A DNA stretch of 64,000 nt from assembly GCF_001514125.1 (NCBI RefSeq), contig NZ_KQ948564.1, forward strand, positions 63,408 to 127,407. The letters are read 5' to 3'. The stretch is from Streptomyces longwoodensis (GTDB taxonomy: Bacteria > Actinomycetota > Actinomycetes > Streptomycetales > Streptomycetaceae). The position numbers were made by a program, and so were the translations under genes. The notes under the pieces are model-generated. The model saw only the letters and a program-made list of their open reading frames with translations. It ran no database searches and was not told where the DNA came from. Positions 25,438-33,740 of this stretch are shown here, one piece after another; positions within the stretch are counted from its first letter, which is position 1; each line of letters starts with the position of its first letter.

Positions 25438-26862
25438 TCACTGGCCTGAGCCCAGCGCGCGGCGGAGGCGGCCGCCCATCGCGCGGCGGGCGCGGCGGTA
25501 GACCGACGGCACCGGCCTGGCGGCGTGCACCAGGGCCTTCGCGCCCGCCCGGTTCTTCGCCAGCTCCCGCTTGAGCTGCGCGTTGTGCGTGTCGAGTTCG
25601 GTGATGCGCTGCTGGAGCCAGCCGAAGCGGGTGCTCAGCGAGGCGAGGTCGGTGTCGTTCCAGGGCTGGACGCCGGGCGGGAAGGACAGCGACCGCATTT
25701 TCTTCTCGAACGCCTCGCCGCCGTCGCCGTGGCTGAAGGTGTTCGGCAGGCCGTTCTTGTCCAGGAACGCCACGAACCGGTCGAAGCGCTCCCGGTGGTT
25801 GCCGGTCAGCGGGCCGAAGTCGGCCTTCTCGTACAGCTCGGCCGGGTCGGTGTCGGGCGGCGTCTGGTCGAGCCGCTGGTGCGGGATCTCGAAGTAGCGG
25901 CACAGCTCCAGCGTGCGCGAGTCGAAGGCCAGCACCGTCGCCGGCGTGCCCGCGAGCAGCGCGGCGATGTTGCCGTGGATGCGCGAGCCGAAGGAGTAGT
26001 CGAAGCCGCGCAGGTCCTCGATCCAGGTCGCCGGGTCCATGTAGACGCGGGCCTTGCCCTCCCGGTACATCGGGTGGTCGGGGTGGGTCGGCATCTCGGT
26101 GATGCGCCCGGCCGCGGAGTCCACGTCCCGCCAGTGCAGCTGCCGGGCGTCCTGGATGTTCTGGCCGATGTAGCGCAGGTGCGGGTAGCGCGCGTGGGCG
26201 CGGTCGACGATGCGGTGCAGGCCGCCGCCGCGCATGGCGGTGTGCGAGCCGTTGACCGCGATCCGCGACTCGGCGGTCAGCGCCGGCGCCTTCTTCTCGA
26301 CCGGCAGCTTGTCGCCGTGCAGGAACATCGAGGGGCAGCCGATGACCTCGACGTCCTTGAAGCCCAGGCCGGTGAGGTACTGCTCGGTGAACTCACCGCG
26401 CACCCCGATCGACGCGCTGCGCTCCAGCACCGCCGCGCAGAACGCGCGCACGGTGGGCTCCATGGCCTTCAGCCGGGCGGGATCGTAGGTCACGCCCGCC
26501 TGGGCGCCCACCCCCAGGATCACCACCGGGATCTTGAGCTTGGATATCAGCCGGGTCAGCCGCTGCAGCGAGGGCTCGAAGGACGGCCGGAACGCGTTGG
26601 CCAGCGGGATGACGAAGGCGTCGTACTCCTCGCTGATCCGCCCGGCCGCGGACACGTCGGTCCGCATGCCGTTGGAGACGACCTCGGTCTCCGGCGTGGT
26701 GAGGATCTTGTGCGCGGCATCGCTGAAGATCAGGTTGCCGGAGTTGGTGCCGATGACGTCACGGTGGATGGCTTCCTCGACGGGTACGACGTCGAAGGGG
26801 CTCTTCCCGGATCTCAGGAGCAGACGCTTCACAGGGCGAACAGTAGGAGACACAAACTTCAA
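25438..26862 (-). CDS. Polysaccharide pyruvyl transferase family protein
   Basis: The start is either TTG 26862 (474 residues) or GTG 26853 (471). Both lie inside a perfect inverted repeat and neither has a well-placed Shine-Dalgarno; AAAGGAAA is about 14 bases upstream of the TTG. The protein shows IGTNSGNLIFSDAAHKIL near 40, VVILGVGAQAGVTYD, a series of Rossmann strands (IGVRGEFTEQYL, VEVIGCPSMFLHG), and SFGSRIHGNIAALLAGTP. The conserved R-x-HG is the hallmark of the CsaB/ExoV family. Family members add pyruvate ketals to surface sugars from phosphoenolpyruvate, often creating a ligand for S-layer-homology domains. A predicted coiled C-terminus (LQQRITELDTHNAQLKRELA) is followed by a basic tail. 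Confidence 0.82.
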   Translation of the reverse strand: MKFVSPTVRPVKRLLLRSGKSPFDVVPVEEAIHRDVIGTNSGNLIFSDAAHKILTTPETEVVSNGMRTDVSAAGRISEEYDAFVIPLANAFRPSFEPSLQRLTRLISKLKIPVVILGVGAQAGVTYDPARLKAMEPTVRAFCAAVLERSASIGVRGEFTEQYLTGLGFKDVEVIGCPSMFLHGDKLPVEKKAPALTAESRIAVNGSHTAMRGGGLHRIVDRAHARYPHLRYIGQNIQDARQLHWRDVDSAAGRITEMPTHPDHPMYREGKARVYMDPATWIEDLRGFDYSFGSRIHGNIAALLAGTPATVLAFDSRTLELCRYFEIPHQRLDQTPPDTDPAELYEKADFGPLTGNHRERFDRFVAFLDKNGLPNTFSHGDGGEAFEKKMRSLSFPPGVQPWNDTDLASLSTRFGWLQQRITELDTHNAQLKRELAKNRAGAKALVHAARPVPSVYRRARRAMGGRLRRALGSGQ

Positions 26863-26875
26863 AAGTAGTTTGTGT
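26850..26875. promoter_or_regulatory. Inverted repeat over the pyruvyl transferase start codon
   Basis: ACACAAACT (26850-26858) and AGTTTGTGT (26867-26875) are perfect 9-base arms around an 8-base spacer. The TTG candidate start lies in the loop and the GTG candidate in one arm. It could be a transcription-factor site or a start-occluding mRNA hairpin. Confidence 0.6.
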
Positions 26876-27080
26876 TTCCTTTAATTACCATCGGAAACCC
26901 GTACAACCTTTTTGCCGTACGCGAATCGTGAGCAAATGGTCACGCAGGGGCAGCGGCCCGGCACTGTCCGCTGCGTGGACCGGGGCGCGACGCCACGACC
27001 CCTTCGCGTAGATTTCCTGACAGGCGGACCACGCCGGGCGCGCCACGCGCCGGGCGGTCCGGCGGCCGGACGAGGGGACA

Positions 27081-28214
27081 GTGGGCACGGTGGCAGGGGC
27101 ACGGCAGGCCGTACATGAGGCGCGCAGGATCGTGGTCAAGGTCGGCTCCTCCTCGCTGACCACCGCCTCCGGCGGCCTCGACGCCGACCGGGTCGACGCC
27201 CTCGTGGACGTCCTCGCCAAGGTCCGCAGCGGCGGCGAGAAGGAGATCGTCCTGGTCTCCTCGGGCGCCATCGCCGCCGGCCTCGCCCCGCTCGGCCTGC
27301 GCCGCCGCCCCAAGGACCTCGCCCGCCAGCAGGCCGCCGCCAGCGTCGGCCAGGGCCTGCTCGTCGCCCGCTACACCGCCTCCTTCGCCCGCTACGGCGT
27401 CCGCGTCGGCCAGGTCCTGCTCACCAGCGACGACATGAGCCGCCGCGCCCACCACCGCAACGCCTCGCGCACCCTGGACAAGCTGCTCGCGATGGGCGCC
27501 TTCCCGATCGTCAACGAGAACGACACCGTCGCCACCGACGAGATCCGCTTCGGCGACAACGACCGCCTCGCCGCCCTCGTCGCCCACCTCGTCCACGCCG
27601 ACCTGCTCGTCCTGCTCTCCGACGTGGACGGCGTCTACGACGGCGACCCCAGCAGGCCGGGCACCTCCCGGATCGCCGAGGTGCGCGGCCCCGGCGACCT
27701 CGCGCACGTCGAGATCGGCAGCGCGGGCAAGGCCGGCGTCGGCACCGGCGGCATGGTCACCAAGGTCGAGGCCGCCGGGATCGCCGCGGCGGCCGGCGTC
27801 CCCGTGGTGCTCACCAGCGCCGTCCACGCCGCCGAGGCGCTGGCCGGCGGGGACACCGGCACCTACTTCCACCCCACCGGCAAGCGGTCCGCCGACCGGC
27901 TGCTCTGGCTCCAGCACGCCTCTACCCCGCAGGGCTCGCTCACCCTCGACGACGGCGCGGTCCGCGCGGTCGTCGAGCGCCGCAAGTCGCTGCTGCCCGC
28001 GGGCATCGCCGCCGTCGACGGCGACTTCAGCGCCGGTGACCCGGTCGAGCTGCGCGACGGCACCGGACGCCCCGTCGCCCGGGGGCTCGTCAACTTCGAC
28101 GCCAAGGAGATCCCCCAGCTCATCGGGCGCTCGACCCACGAGCTGGCCCGTGAGCTGGGCCCCGCCTACGAGCGGGAGGTCGTCCACCGCGACGACCTGG
28201 TCGTCCTGCGCTGA
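27081..28214 (+). CDS. proB: Glutamate 5-kinase
   Basis: A GTG at 27081 (377 residues) is 4 bases after GAGGGG; GTG 27090 is the alternative with a 13-base gap. The kinase domain has RIVVKVGSSSLT, LVSSGAIAAG, NENDTVATDEIRFGDND and LLSDVDGVYDGDP. A PUA domain follows from about residue 280 (GAVRAVVERRKSLLPAGI). The enzyme phosphorylates glutamate to gamma-glutamyl phosphate, the first step of proline synthesis, and is normally feedback-inhibited by proline. It is next to proA with one small gene between. It would normally follow obg closely; here four glycan genes lie between, as recalled for Streptomyces coelicolor. Confidence 0.95.
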   Translation: MGTVAGARQAVHEARRIVVKVGSSSLTTASGGLDADRVDALVDVLAKVRSGGEKEIVLVSSGAIAAGLAPLGLRRRPKDLARQQAAASVGQGLLVARYTASFARYGVRVGQVLLTSDDMSRRAHHRNASRTLDKLLAMGAFPIVNENDTVATDEIRFGDNDRLAALVAHLVHADLLVLLSDVDGVYDGDPSRPGTSRIAEVRGPGDLAHVEIGSAGKAGVGTGGMVTKVEAAGIAAAAGVPVVLTSAVHAAEALAGGDTGTYFHPTGKRSADRLLWLQHASTPQGSLTLDDGAVRAVVERRKSLLPAGIAAVDGDFSAGDPVELRDGTGRPVARGLVNFDAKEIPQLIGRSTHELARELGPAYEREVVHRDDLVVLR

Positions 28215-28499
28215 CCGGCCCCGCCCCAGGGAGCGCGGCGAGCCCGCTGAGTCCCGGTCGAACGGGTCCTCCCGGCGAGTCGAACGGCCCGTACCGGTGG
28301 GGGACGTTCCGTGAAACCGCCCCACGGAGCCCTGCGGCCTGCTCCACTTTGTCTGGAGGGCGTGTCGCGGGGACGCGCCCCGCACGAGCGCTGCGCATGC
28401 GTGAAGGAGGCCGTCGTGAGACGAGTGCGCCCTGGGGTGCCGGCGGCCCGTGGCGGCACGAACGACTCCCCGTCGCGGCCGGCGCGGGAGGAGCGCACG

Positions 28500-28886
28500 T
28501 TGACCAGCGTGGCCGCGGGCGACCGGTACGAGGAGCCGAAGGACCTGCCCCGGCTCTGGCACGTCACCCTCAGCGTCTCCGGCGAGGAGGTCCCGCTGGT
28601 GGACCTGCGCCGCTCCCTGGAACAGCTCGCCCACGACCACCCCTTCCTCCTGACCAGCCGCTACGCCGGCGACCACGCCGAGATCCGCTACTGGGAGGAG
28701 GCCCGCGACCTGCACGACGCCGCCGCCGTCGCGTTGCGGCTGTGGGGCGAGCACCGCCAGTCGGCCGGGCTCCCGCCCTGGGAGATCGTCGGCCTGGAGG
28801 TCATCGACCGCGAGACCTACCACCAGCGCATCGCCGAGGGCTACGGTCCACCCCCCGCGACACCCGTGGGCGTGCATCCCTTTTGA
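28500..28886 (+). CDS. Conserved uncharacterised protein between proB and proA
   Basis: A TTG at 28500 with GGAGGAG ending 6 bases upstream gives 128 residues (LTSVAAGDRYEEPKDLPRLW). An in-frame GTG at 28416 with a near-perfect AAGGAGG gives 156 residues, but its extra 28 codons are Arg/Pro/Ala-rich with low-information composition. I chose the shorter form with limited certainty. The body has no signal peptide or membrane segment. It contains an acidic, aromatic pattern (HVTLSVSGEEVPLVDLRR, HDHPFLLTSRYAGDHAEIRY, LPPWEIVGLEVIDRETYHQR) suggesting a small alpha/beta fold. I do not recognise the family. A gene in this place is found in other Streptomyces (SCO2586 position, from memory). Function unknown. 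Confidence 0.75.
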   Translation: MTSVAAGDRYEEPKDLPRLWHVTLSVSGEEVPLVDLRRSLEQLAHDHPFLLTSRYAGDHAEIRYWEEARDLHDAAAVALRLWGEHRQSAGLPPWEIVGLEVIDRETYHQRIAEGYGPPPATPVGVHPF

Positions 28887-28959
28887 GTGACCTCGTGCGG
28901 GACGCGGGGGAGTTGTCTCGGGACGTGGAACGCGCCGTGAACGCGTCCGCGCGGCGCAC

Positions 28960-28965
28960 TACCCT
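28960..28965 (+). promoter_or_regulatory. -10 hexamer of a probably leaderless proA promoter
   Basis: TACCCT followed by six bases and then the proA ATG. There is no Shine-Dalgarno. Confidence 0.5.
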
Positions 28966-28971
28966 TCCCTC

Positions 28972-30258
28972 ATGACCACGCTCTCGCCGTACGACTCGAT
29001 GTCCCCGGTCACCCGGGCCGCCTACCGGGCCAAGGCCGCCGCGGCCGACCTCGCGCCGCTGCCGCGTGCCGTCAAGGACGACGCCCTCCTCGCCATCGCG
29101 GACGCGCTGGAGGTCCGCACGAGCGAGATCGTCGAGGCCAACGCCCAGGACGTCGCCAAGGCCCGCGAGGCCGGGACCAGCGAGGCGATCGTCGACCGGC
29201 TCACCTTGACTCCCGAGCGGGTCCGCGCCATCGCCTCCGACGTGCGCGACGTGGTCTCCCTGCCCGACCCGGTCGGCGAGGTCGTCCGCGGCTCAACCCT
29301 GCCCAACGGCATCGACCTGCGCCAGGTCCGCGTCCCGCTCGGCGTCGTCGGCATCATCTACGAGGCCCGTCCGAACGTCACCGTGGACGCCGCCGCCCTC
29401 TGCCTGAAGTCCGGCAACGCCGTCCTGCTGCGCGGCTCCGCCTCCGCCTACGAGTCGAACACCGCCCTCGTCCGCGTGATCCGCGACGCCGTCGGCGGCG
29501 CCGGACTGCCCGCCGACGCCGTCCAGCTCGTGCCGGGCGAGAGCCGCGACAGCGTGCGCGAGCTGATGCGCGCCCGGGGCCTGGTCGACGTGCTGATCCC
29601 GCGCGGCGGCGCCTCCCTGATCCGGACCGTCGTGAACGAGTCCACCGTGCCCGTCATCGAGACCGGCACCGGCAACTGCCACGTCTACGTCGACGCCCAG
29701 GCCGACCTCGACATGGCCGTCGACATCCTGATCAACTCCAAGGCCCACCGCGTCAGCGTCTGCAACGCCGCCGAGACCCTCCTGGTCCACCAGGACATCG
29801 CGGCCGAGTTCCTGCCGCGCGCCCTGGACGCCCTCGCCGACGCCGGGGTCACCGTCCACGCCGACGAGCGGGTCATGGCCCACGCCAAGGGCTCCCGGGC
29901 CACCGTCGTGGAGGCCACCCCGGAGGACTGGGAGACCGAGTACCTCTCCCACGACATCGCCGCCGCCGTCGTGGACTCCCTCGACCGGGCCGTCGAGCAC
30001 ATCCGGCTGTGGACCTCCGGCCACACCGAGGCCATCGTCACCACCTCCCAGCAGGCCGCCCGCCGCTTCACCCAGCTGGTCGACTCCACCACCGTCGCCG
30101 TGAACGCCTCCACCCGCTTCACCGACGGCGGCCAGTTCGGCTTCGGTGCCGAGATCGGCATCTCCACCCAGAAGCTGCACGCCCGCGGCCCCATGGGCCT
30201 GCCCGAGCTGACCAGCACCAAGTACATCGTCACCGGCGACGGCCACGTCCGCCGCTGA
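28972..30258 (+). CDS. proA: Gamma-glutamyl phosphate reductase
   Basis: An ATG at 28972 gives 428 residues. It has no Shine-Dalgarno but a -10-like TACCCT six bases before the start. It is an aldehyde-dehydrogenase-fold enzyme: LGVVGIIYEARPNVTVDAAA, the conserved VIETGTGNCHVYVD, and NSKAHRVSVCNAAETLLVH holding the catalytic Cys (at about 264). It also has GAEIGISTQKLHARGPMGL near the end. It reduces gamma-glutamyl phosphate to the semialdehyde with NADPH, the second step of proline synthesis. The separate promoter suggests it can be transcribed apart from proB. Confidence 0.96.
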   Translation: MTTLSPYDSMSPVTRAAYRAKAAAADLAPLPRAVKDDALLAIADALEVRTSEIVEANAQDVAKAREAGTSEAIVDRLTLTPERVRAIASDVRDVVSLPDPVGEVVRGSTLPNGIDLRQVRVPLGVVGIIYEARPNVTVDAAALCLKSGNAVLLRGSASAYESNTALVRVIRDAVGGAGLPADAVQLVPGESRDSVRELMRARGLVDVLIPRGGASLIRTVVNESTVPVIETGTGNCHVYVDAQADLDMAVDILINSKAHRVSVCNAAETLLVHQDIAAEFLPRALDALADAGVTVHADERVMAHAKGSRATVVEATPEDWETEYLSHDIAAAVVDSLDRAVEHIRLWTSGHTEAIVTTSQQAARRFTQLVDSTTVAVNASTRFTDGGQFGFGAEIGISTQKLHARGPMGLPELTSTKYIVTGDGHVRR

Positions 30259-30345
30259 CCGAGGGGTATGGGCGGCGGCCCGTGAGAGGCGTCTCACCAG
30301 ACGGATGAATGTCCGGACCGCCTGCCCAAAGCGACCCCCCAGGTC

Positions 30346-30351
30346 TACTCT
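30346..30351 (+). promoter_or_regulatory. -10 hexamer of the SCO2584-like gene
   Basis: TACTCT, six bases, then GTG 30358. The same spacing and the same hexamer occur before the related downstream gene at 31044. Confidence 0.5.
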
Positions 30352-30357
30352 GGACCC

Positions 30358-30945
30358 GTGCCGGAGGACGTGGGGGGCACGCCGTTCCCGGACGGCTGGG
30401 AGCCCGACGACGACCACGACCGCGGGGTGTCGGACGAAGAGTTCGCCTCCGTGGTCTTCGACGAGGACTTCGTACGGGCGGCCCCGGTCCACGAGCCGAC
30501 CGCCGTCGAGCGCCTCCTTGCCGCCGCCCAGGCCAGAGCCGAGGCCGCCGAGGCCGAGACCCGCCGCGCCCGCAGCCGCGCCGAGCGCTACGACGACGCC
30601 TTCGGCTCCGACGCAGCCGCTGGATCCGCCGGTTTCGGCCACGACCGGGACGTCGACGACCTGGACGACGCCGACCTGCTCGACCACTCGTACGGCGCCT
30701 CCGGCCCGTACGGCAGACAGGTGGCCCGCTGGCACCGTCCCGTCGCCTGGATGCTCGCCCTGGTGATGGGCGTCGGGATGGTCGCACTGGCCTTCGCCGC
30801 CGTCTACCGAGGGGCCTCCTCGGGGGACCGCGACCAGGCCCCGCCGCCCGCCACGACCGGCCTGGAACAGGGCAGCCGCGTCACCCCCTCGGCCGGCGCC
30901 GAGGTGTCCCGGCCGCCCGTCTCGGCGGTCCCGCGCACCCCCTGA
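30358..30945 (+). CDS. SCO2584-family spore wall-associated membrane protein
   Basis: 195 residues from GTG 30358, apparently leaderless. A cytoplasmic N-terminal part holds DEEFASVVFDEDFVRAA (about 27-43), an Ala/Glu-rich helix (VERLLAAAQARAEAAEAETR, about 50-69) and an acidic stretch. One membrane segment follows (PVAWMLALVMGVGMVALAFA, about 124-146), then a Pro-rich external tail. Position after proA and the N-terminal pattern fit the Streptomyces family named after SCO2584. As I recall, that protein was reported to interact with the Mre spore-wall synthesising complex. The next gene repeats the N-terminal motif, so the two are probably related and act together. No enzymatic domain is seen. 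Confidence 0.75.
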   Translation: MPEDVGGTPFPDGWEPDDDHDRGVSDEEFASVVFDEDFVRAAPVHEPTAVERLLAAAQARAEAAEAETRRARSRAERYDDAFGSDAAAGSAGFGHDRDVDDLDDADLLDHSYGASGPYGRQVARWHRPVAWMLALVMGVGMVALAFAAVYRGASSGDRDQAPPPATTGLEQGSRVTPSAGAEVSRPPVSAVPRTP

Positions 30946-31009
30946 ACCCGGCCGCGCCGACGCCCCCGGGCGGGTGAGAACCTGTCAGAACTTGTCGCGC
31001 GGCCCGGCG

Positions 31010-31037
31010 TTTACCCGGGCTCCCCGCGACCTACTCT
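31010..31037 (+). promoter_or_regulatory. Promoter of the SCO2583-like gene
   Basis: TTTACC (31010-31015), 16 bases, TACTCT (31032-31037), then six bases to ATG 31044. This gives a leaderless transcript. Confidence 0.5.
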
Positions 31038-31043
31038 CAAAGT

Positions 31044-32114
31044 ATGGGCGGGCCTGGCGACCCACCGGAGGGGACACCCGAGGGCGCTCCCGGAGGTGGC
31101 GAGGACGAGTACCGATCCGTCGTGTTCGACGAATCGTTCGTCCGTGCTGCCCGCCTCCAGGAGTTCTCCGCCGAGGAGCGGATGGCCGACCACGCGCCCG
31201 CCGTGCGCCGCCGCCCGCCCCTGCACCGCGGTCTCACCCGCCAGCTGCTCGCCCTGTTCGTCCTGGTCGCCTTCGCCTTCGGCACCGCGATCTACATGGG
31301 CGTCCGCCACCCCTACCAGAGCCCGTCCGCACGCCGGCCCGTCGAGCCGCTGCGGATGACGGTCATCCCGCTCGCCCCGCAGATCGCCGTCCCCGGCACG
31401 GCCGACACCGACGCCCTGTACGACCACAGCCCGGCCGCCCAGTTCCGCCTCGGCGCCGAGGGCATCACGCTGCCCGCCTCCCGGCGCACCGCCCACTTCT
31501 CCGACAGCCAGGTCGTCACCGCGCTGACCACGGCCAAGGACTACATCGTGCGGTCCTCGCTCTACCCGGAGGTCCTCACCGGGGACCAGGTGCGCCCGGC
31601 GCGGGTGCTGGTCGACCCCGACCAGCTGGACCAGTTCGACGAGAGCTTCTCCCACCCGACGGCGGACGGACGGCACGCCCCGACCGGCTGGCTGGTCCGC
31701 TTCGACCCGGCCCGCGTGGAACTCGCCGACCGCAAGGTGCGGGTCCAGGGCACGCTCCAGGCCGCCGAGACCGACGCGGCCACCCTCGAGGTGACCGCCG
31801 ACCACACCTTCGTCTACGCCCTGCGCCCCGCCGGTGCCGACCGCAGGGCCGCGGCCTCCCTGTTCACCGTCCGCCGGGAGCTGCACTTCCGCTTCGACCG
31901 CGAGGACCTGCGCCTGCACCAGACGCAGCTGATCGTCTCCTACGTGCAGGCCGGCCCGCTGTCCTGCACCGACGACTCCACCCACCACCTGCGGCCGCTG
32001 CTGGCCGGCCAGACCGCCAGGACCGGCGGCCCGGCCGGCACGGACCCCTACGCCACCGGCGGCGCCACGGCCCTGTGCGGCACCCTGGCGACGAGCGCCC
32101 AGCCGAAGGTGTGA
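31044..32114 (+). CDS. SCO2583-family membrane protein
   Basis: 356 residues from ATG 31044, no Shine-Dalgarno. The cytoplasmic N-terminus contains DEYRSVVFDESFVRAARLQEF (about 21-41), very close to the motif in the preceding gene. A single membrane segment (LTRQLLALFVLVAFAFGTAIYM, about 64-85) anchors an approximately 270-residue extracytoplasmic part. That part is strand-rich (VVTALTTAKDYIVRSSLYPE, WLVRFDPARVELADRKVRV, FTVRRELHFRFDREDLRLHQ) and has two Cys near the end (SCTDD, ALCGTL) that could form a disulfide. I know no activity. The shared tail motif and tandem order suggest a two-protein envelope assembly with the SCO2584-like protein. Confidence 0.75.
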   Translation: MGGPGDPPEGTPEGAPGGGEDEYRSVVFDESFVRAARLQEFSAEERMADHAPAVRRRPPLHRGLTRQLLALFVLVAFAFGTAIYMGVRHPYQSPSARRPVEPLRMTVIPLAPQIAVPGTADTDALYDHSPAAQFRLGAEGITLPASRRTAHFSDSQVVTALTTAKDYIVRSSLYPEVLTGDQVRPARVLVDPDQLDQFDESFSHPTADGRHAPTGWLVRFDPARVELADRKVRVQGTLQAAETDAATLEVTADHTFVYALRPAGADRRAAASLFTVRRELHFRFDREDLRLHQTQLIVSYVQAGPLSCTDDSTHHLRPLLAGQTARTGGPAGTDPYATGGATALCGTLATSAQPKV

Positions 32115-32121
32115 GCCCTGC

Positions 32122-32149
32122 CCGGGCCGCTCCCGCGCGCCCGGCCCGG
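32122..32149. terminator. Stem between convergent genes
   Basis: CCGGGCC (32122-32128) pairs with GGCCCGG (32143-32149) in the 103-base gap between the SCO2583-like gene and the M48 protease. No T-run. Confidence 0.45.
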
Positions 32150-32217
32150 ACGGGACCCGACAACGAGGCCGGCCCGGCCGGGGGCCGGATGGTCTGCCTG
32201 CTCCGGCTGGTCCGCGC

Positions 32218-33342
32218 TCAGTCCTCGTCGCGCGGCGGCGCGTCGGCCGGCGGCTCCTCCGTCGTGGTCCCGTTCCTGGACGGCTGGTCCTTCGGCGAGC
32301 CGGCGGCGAAGCCGCTGAAGCCCCGGCGGACCCGGCCGCCCAGGTCGCCCGCACCGCCCGCGAGGTCCGTGACCAGCTTCATCAGCGGGTCCTTGGACGA
32401 CTTCACGTGCGTGGCGTAGTGGTTGGCCGACTCCCGGAAGGAGTCCGTGACCGACGTGTCCTTGTCCTCGCTGCGCCGCGGGTAGTGCCCGTCCATCAGC
32501 CGCTGGTAGTCGCGGGACTCGGCCCACTTCTTCAGCTCGGCGGCCCGCACCGTGGTGAAGGGGTGCGAGCGCGGCAGGACGTTCAGGATCTTGAGCACCG
32601 AGTCGCGCAGGTCGCCCCCGGCCTCGTACTCCTCGGCCTGCTTGAGGAACGCGTCCACGTTCATCTCGTGCAGGTGGTTGCCGCCCGCGATCTTCATCAG
32701 GCCGCGCATCGACGCCTGCAGGTCCTGCCCGACGAGCAGACCGGCCCGGTCCGCGGACAGCTCCGACTTGCGGAACCACTCCCGCAGCGCCGTCACGATC
32801 GCCATGATCGCGAGGTTGCCCAGCGGGATCCAGGCCACCCGCACCGCCAGCGTGGTCAGGAACAGCAGGATCGTGCGGTACACCGAGTGCCCCGACAGCG
32901 CGTGCCCCACCTCGTGGCCGACGACCGCCCGCATCTCCTCCTCGTCGAGCAGCTCGACGAGGCCCGTGGTGACCACGATGATCGGCTCGTCCAGGCCGAT
33001 GCACATGGCGTTCGGCCGCGGGTCCTGGGTCACGTACATCGGCGGGACCTTCTCCAGATCCAGGATGTAGCAGGCGTCCCGCAGCATGTCGTTCAGGTGG
33101 GCGAACTGCTGGTCCGACACCCGCACCGAGTCGGACAGGAACAGCAGCCGCAGGCTCCGCTCGGGCAGCAGCCCGCTGAGCGCCTTGAACACCGTGTCGA
33201 AGCCGCTCAGCTTGCGCAGCGCGACCAGCGCGGACCGGTCGGCCGGGTGCTCGTACGCGCGGGAGGAGATCCCCGGGAACCGCCTGCGCTGCCTGCTCGG
33301 CACCTTCTCGTGCCCGCTCTGCTGGTGACCGTCGTCGGACAT
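32218..33342 (-). CDS. M48-family zinc metalloprotease
   Basis: An ATG at 33342 (374 residues) has GGGGGAAG just upstream; an ATG four codons earlier (33354) lacks this spacing. The zinc site is HEVGH at 143-147 with a third ligand in KSELSADRAG (Glu194). A helical N-terminal part (ALRKLSGFDTVFKALSGLLP) and a hydrophobic stretch (TILLFLTTLAVRVAWIPLGN, about 157-176, next to the active site) suggest membrane association, as in HtpX-like proteases. The C-terminus is Lys/Asp-rich and low complexity (DQPSRNGTTTEEPPADAPPR). Members degrade or process membrane-associated proteins. The substrate here is unknown. It is transcribed toward the SCO2583-like gene. Confidence 0.9.
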   Translation of the reverse strand: MSDDGHQQSGHEKVPSRQRRRFPGISSRAYEHPADRSALVALRKLSGFDTVFKALSGLLPERSLRLLFLSDSVRVSDQQFAHLNDMLRDACYILDLEKVPPMYVTQDPRPNAMCIGLDEPIIVVTTGLVELLDEEEMRAVVGHEVGHALSGHSVYRTILLFLTTLAVRVAWIPLGNLAIMAIVTALREWFRKSELSADRAGLLVGQDLQASMRGLMKIAGGNHLHEMNVDAFLKQAEEYEAGGDLRDSVLKILNVLPRSHPFTTVRAAELKKWAESRDYQRLMDGHYPRRSEDKDTSVTDSFRESANHYATHVKSSKDPLMKLVTDLAGGAGDLGGRVRRGFSGFAAGSPKDQPSRNGTTTEEPPADAPPRDED

Positions 33343-33468
33343 GTCTTCCCCCATGCGCGTGAGAGTGGCCTTTGCGGACCCTTGTACGGCCCTTTGCGCC
33401 CCCGAAGCAGGGCCCAGCGTAGGCGGAGTTACGGTGGACGGGCACTACATCGAAGGAGTCCCGCCGTC

Positions 33469-33630
33469 ATGGAGCACCACCCCGCCGCCACCTGGCTCAC
33501 CGAGGCCGCGACCGCAGCTCAGCAACAGGGCACGGGGAACCTGCTCCGGATCGTCCTCGTCGTGATGATCCTCGGCTGTGCGCTGACCGCGTGGTTCCTG
33601 CTGCGGGGCTACAAGCGGAAGGACGACTGA
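33469..33630 (+). CDS. Small single-span membrane protein (53 aa)
   Basis: An ATG at 33469 with AAGGAG 10 bases upstream encodes 53 residues. A polar N-terminus (MEHHPAATWLTEAATAAQQQ) is followed by one hydrophobic helix (LLRIVLVVMILGCALTAWFLL, about 25-45) and a basic-acidic tail (RGYKRKDD). No family recognised. The layout predicts N-terminus outside and the charged tail in the cytoplasm. It is divergent from the M48 gene and is followed at 111 bases by a second micro-protein of the same build. Confidence 0.7.
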   Translation: MEHHPAATWLTEAATAAQQQGTGNLLRIVLVVMILGCALTAWFLLRGYKRKDD

Positions 33631-33740
33631 GCGCCGGCGAAGGTTCCCCTTCGGTGGAGTCGGGGTGATCGCCGTACGGGCCGCCGCTTACGATGGGCCG
33701 ACGTCTTTATCCCGCCCACACCGGATAGGTCCTGCCGAAG

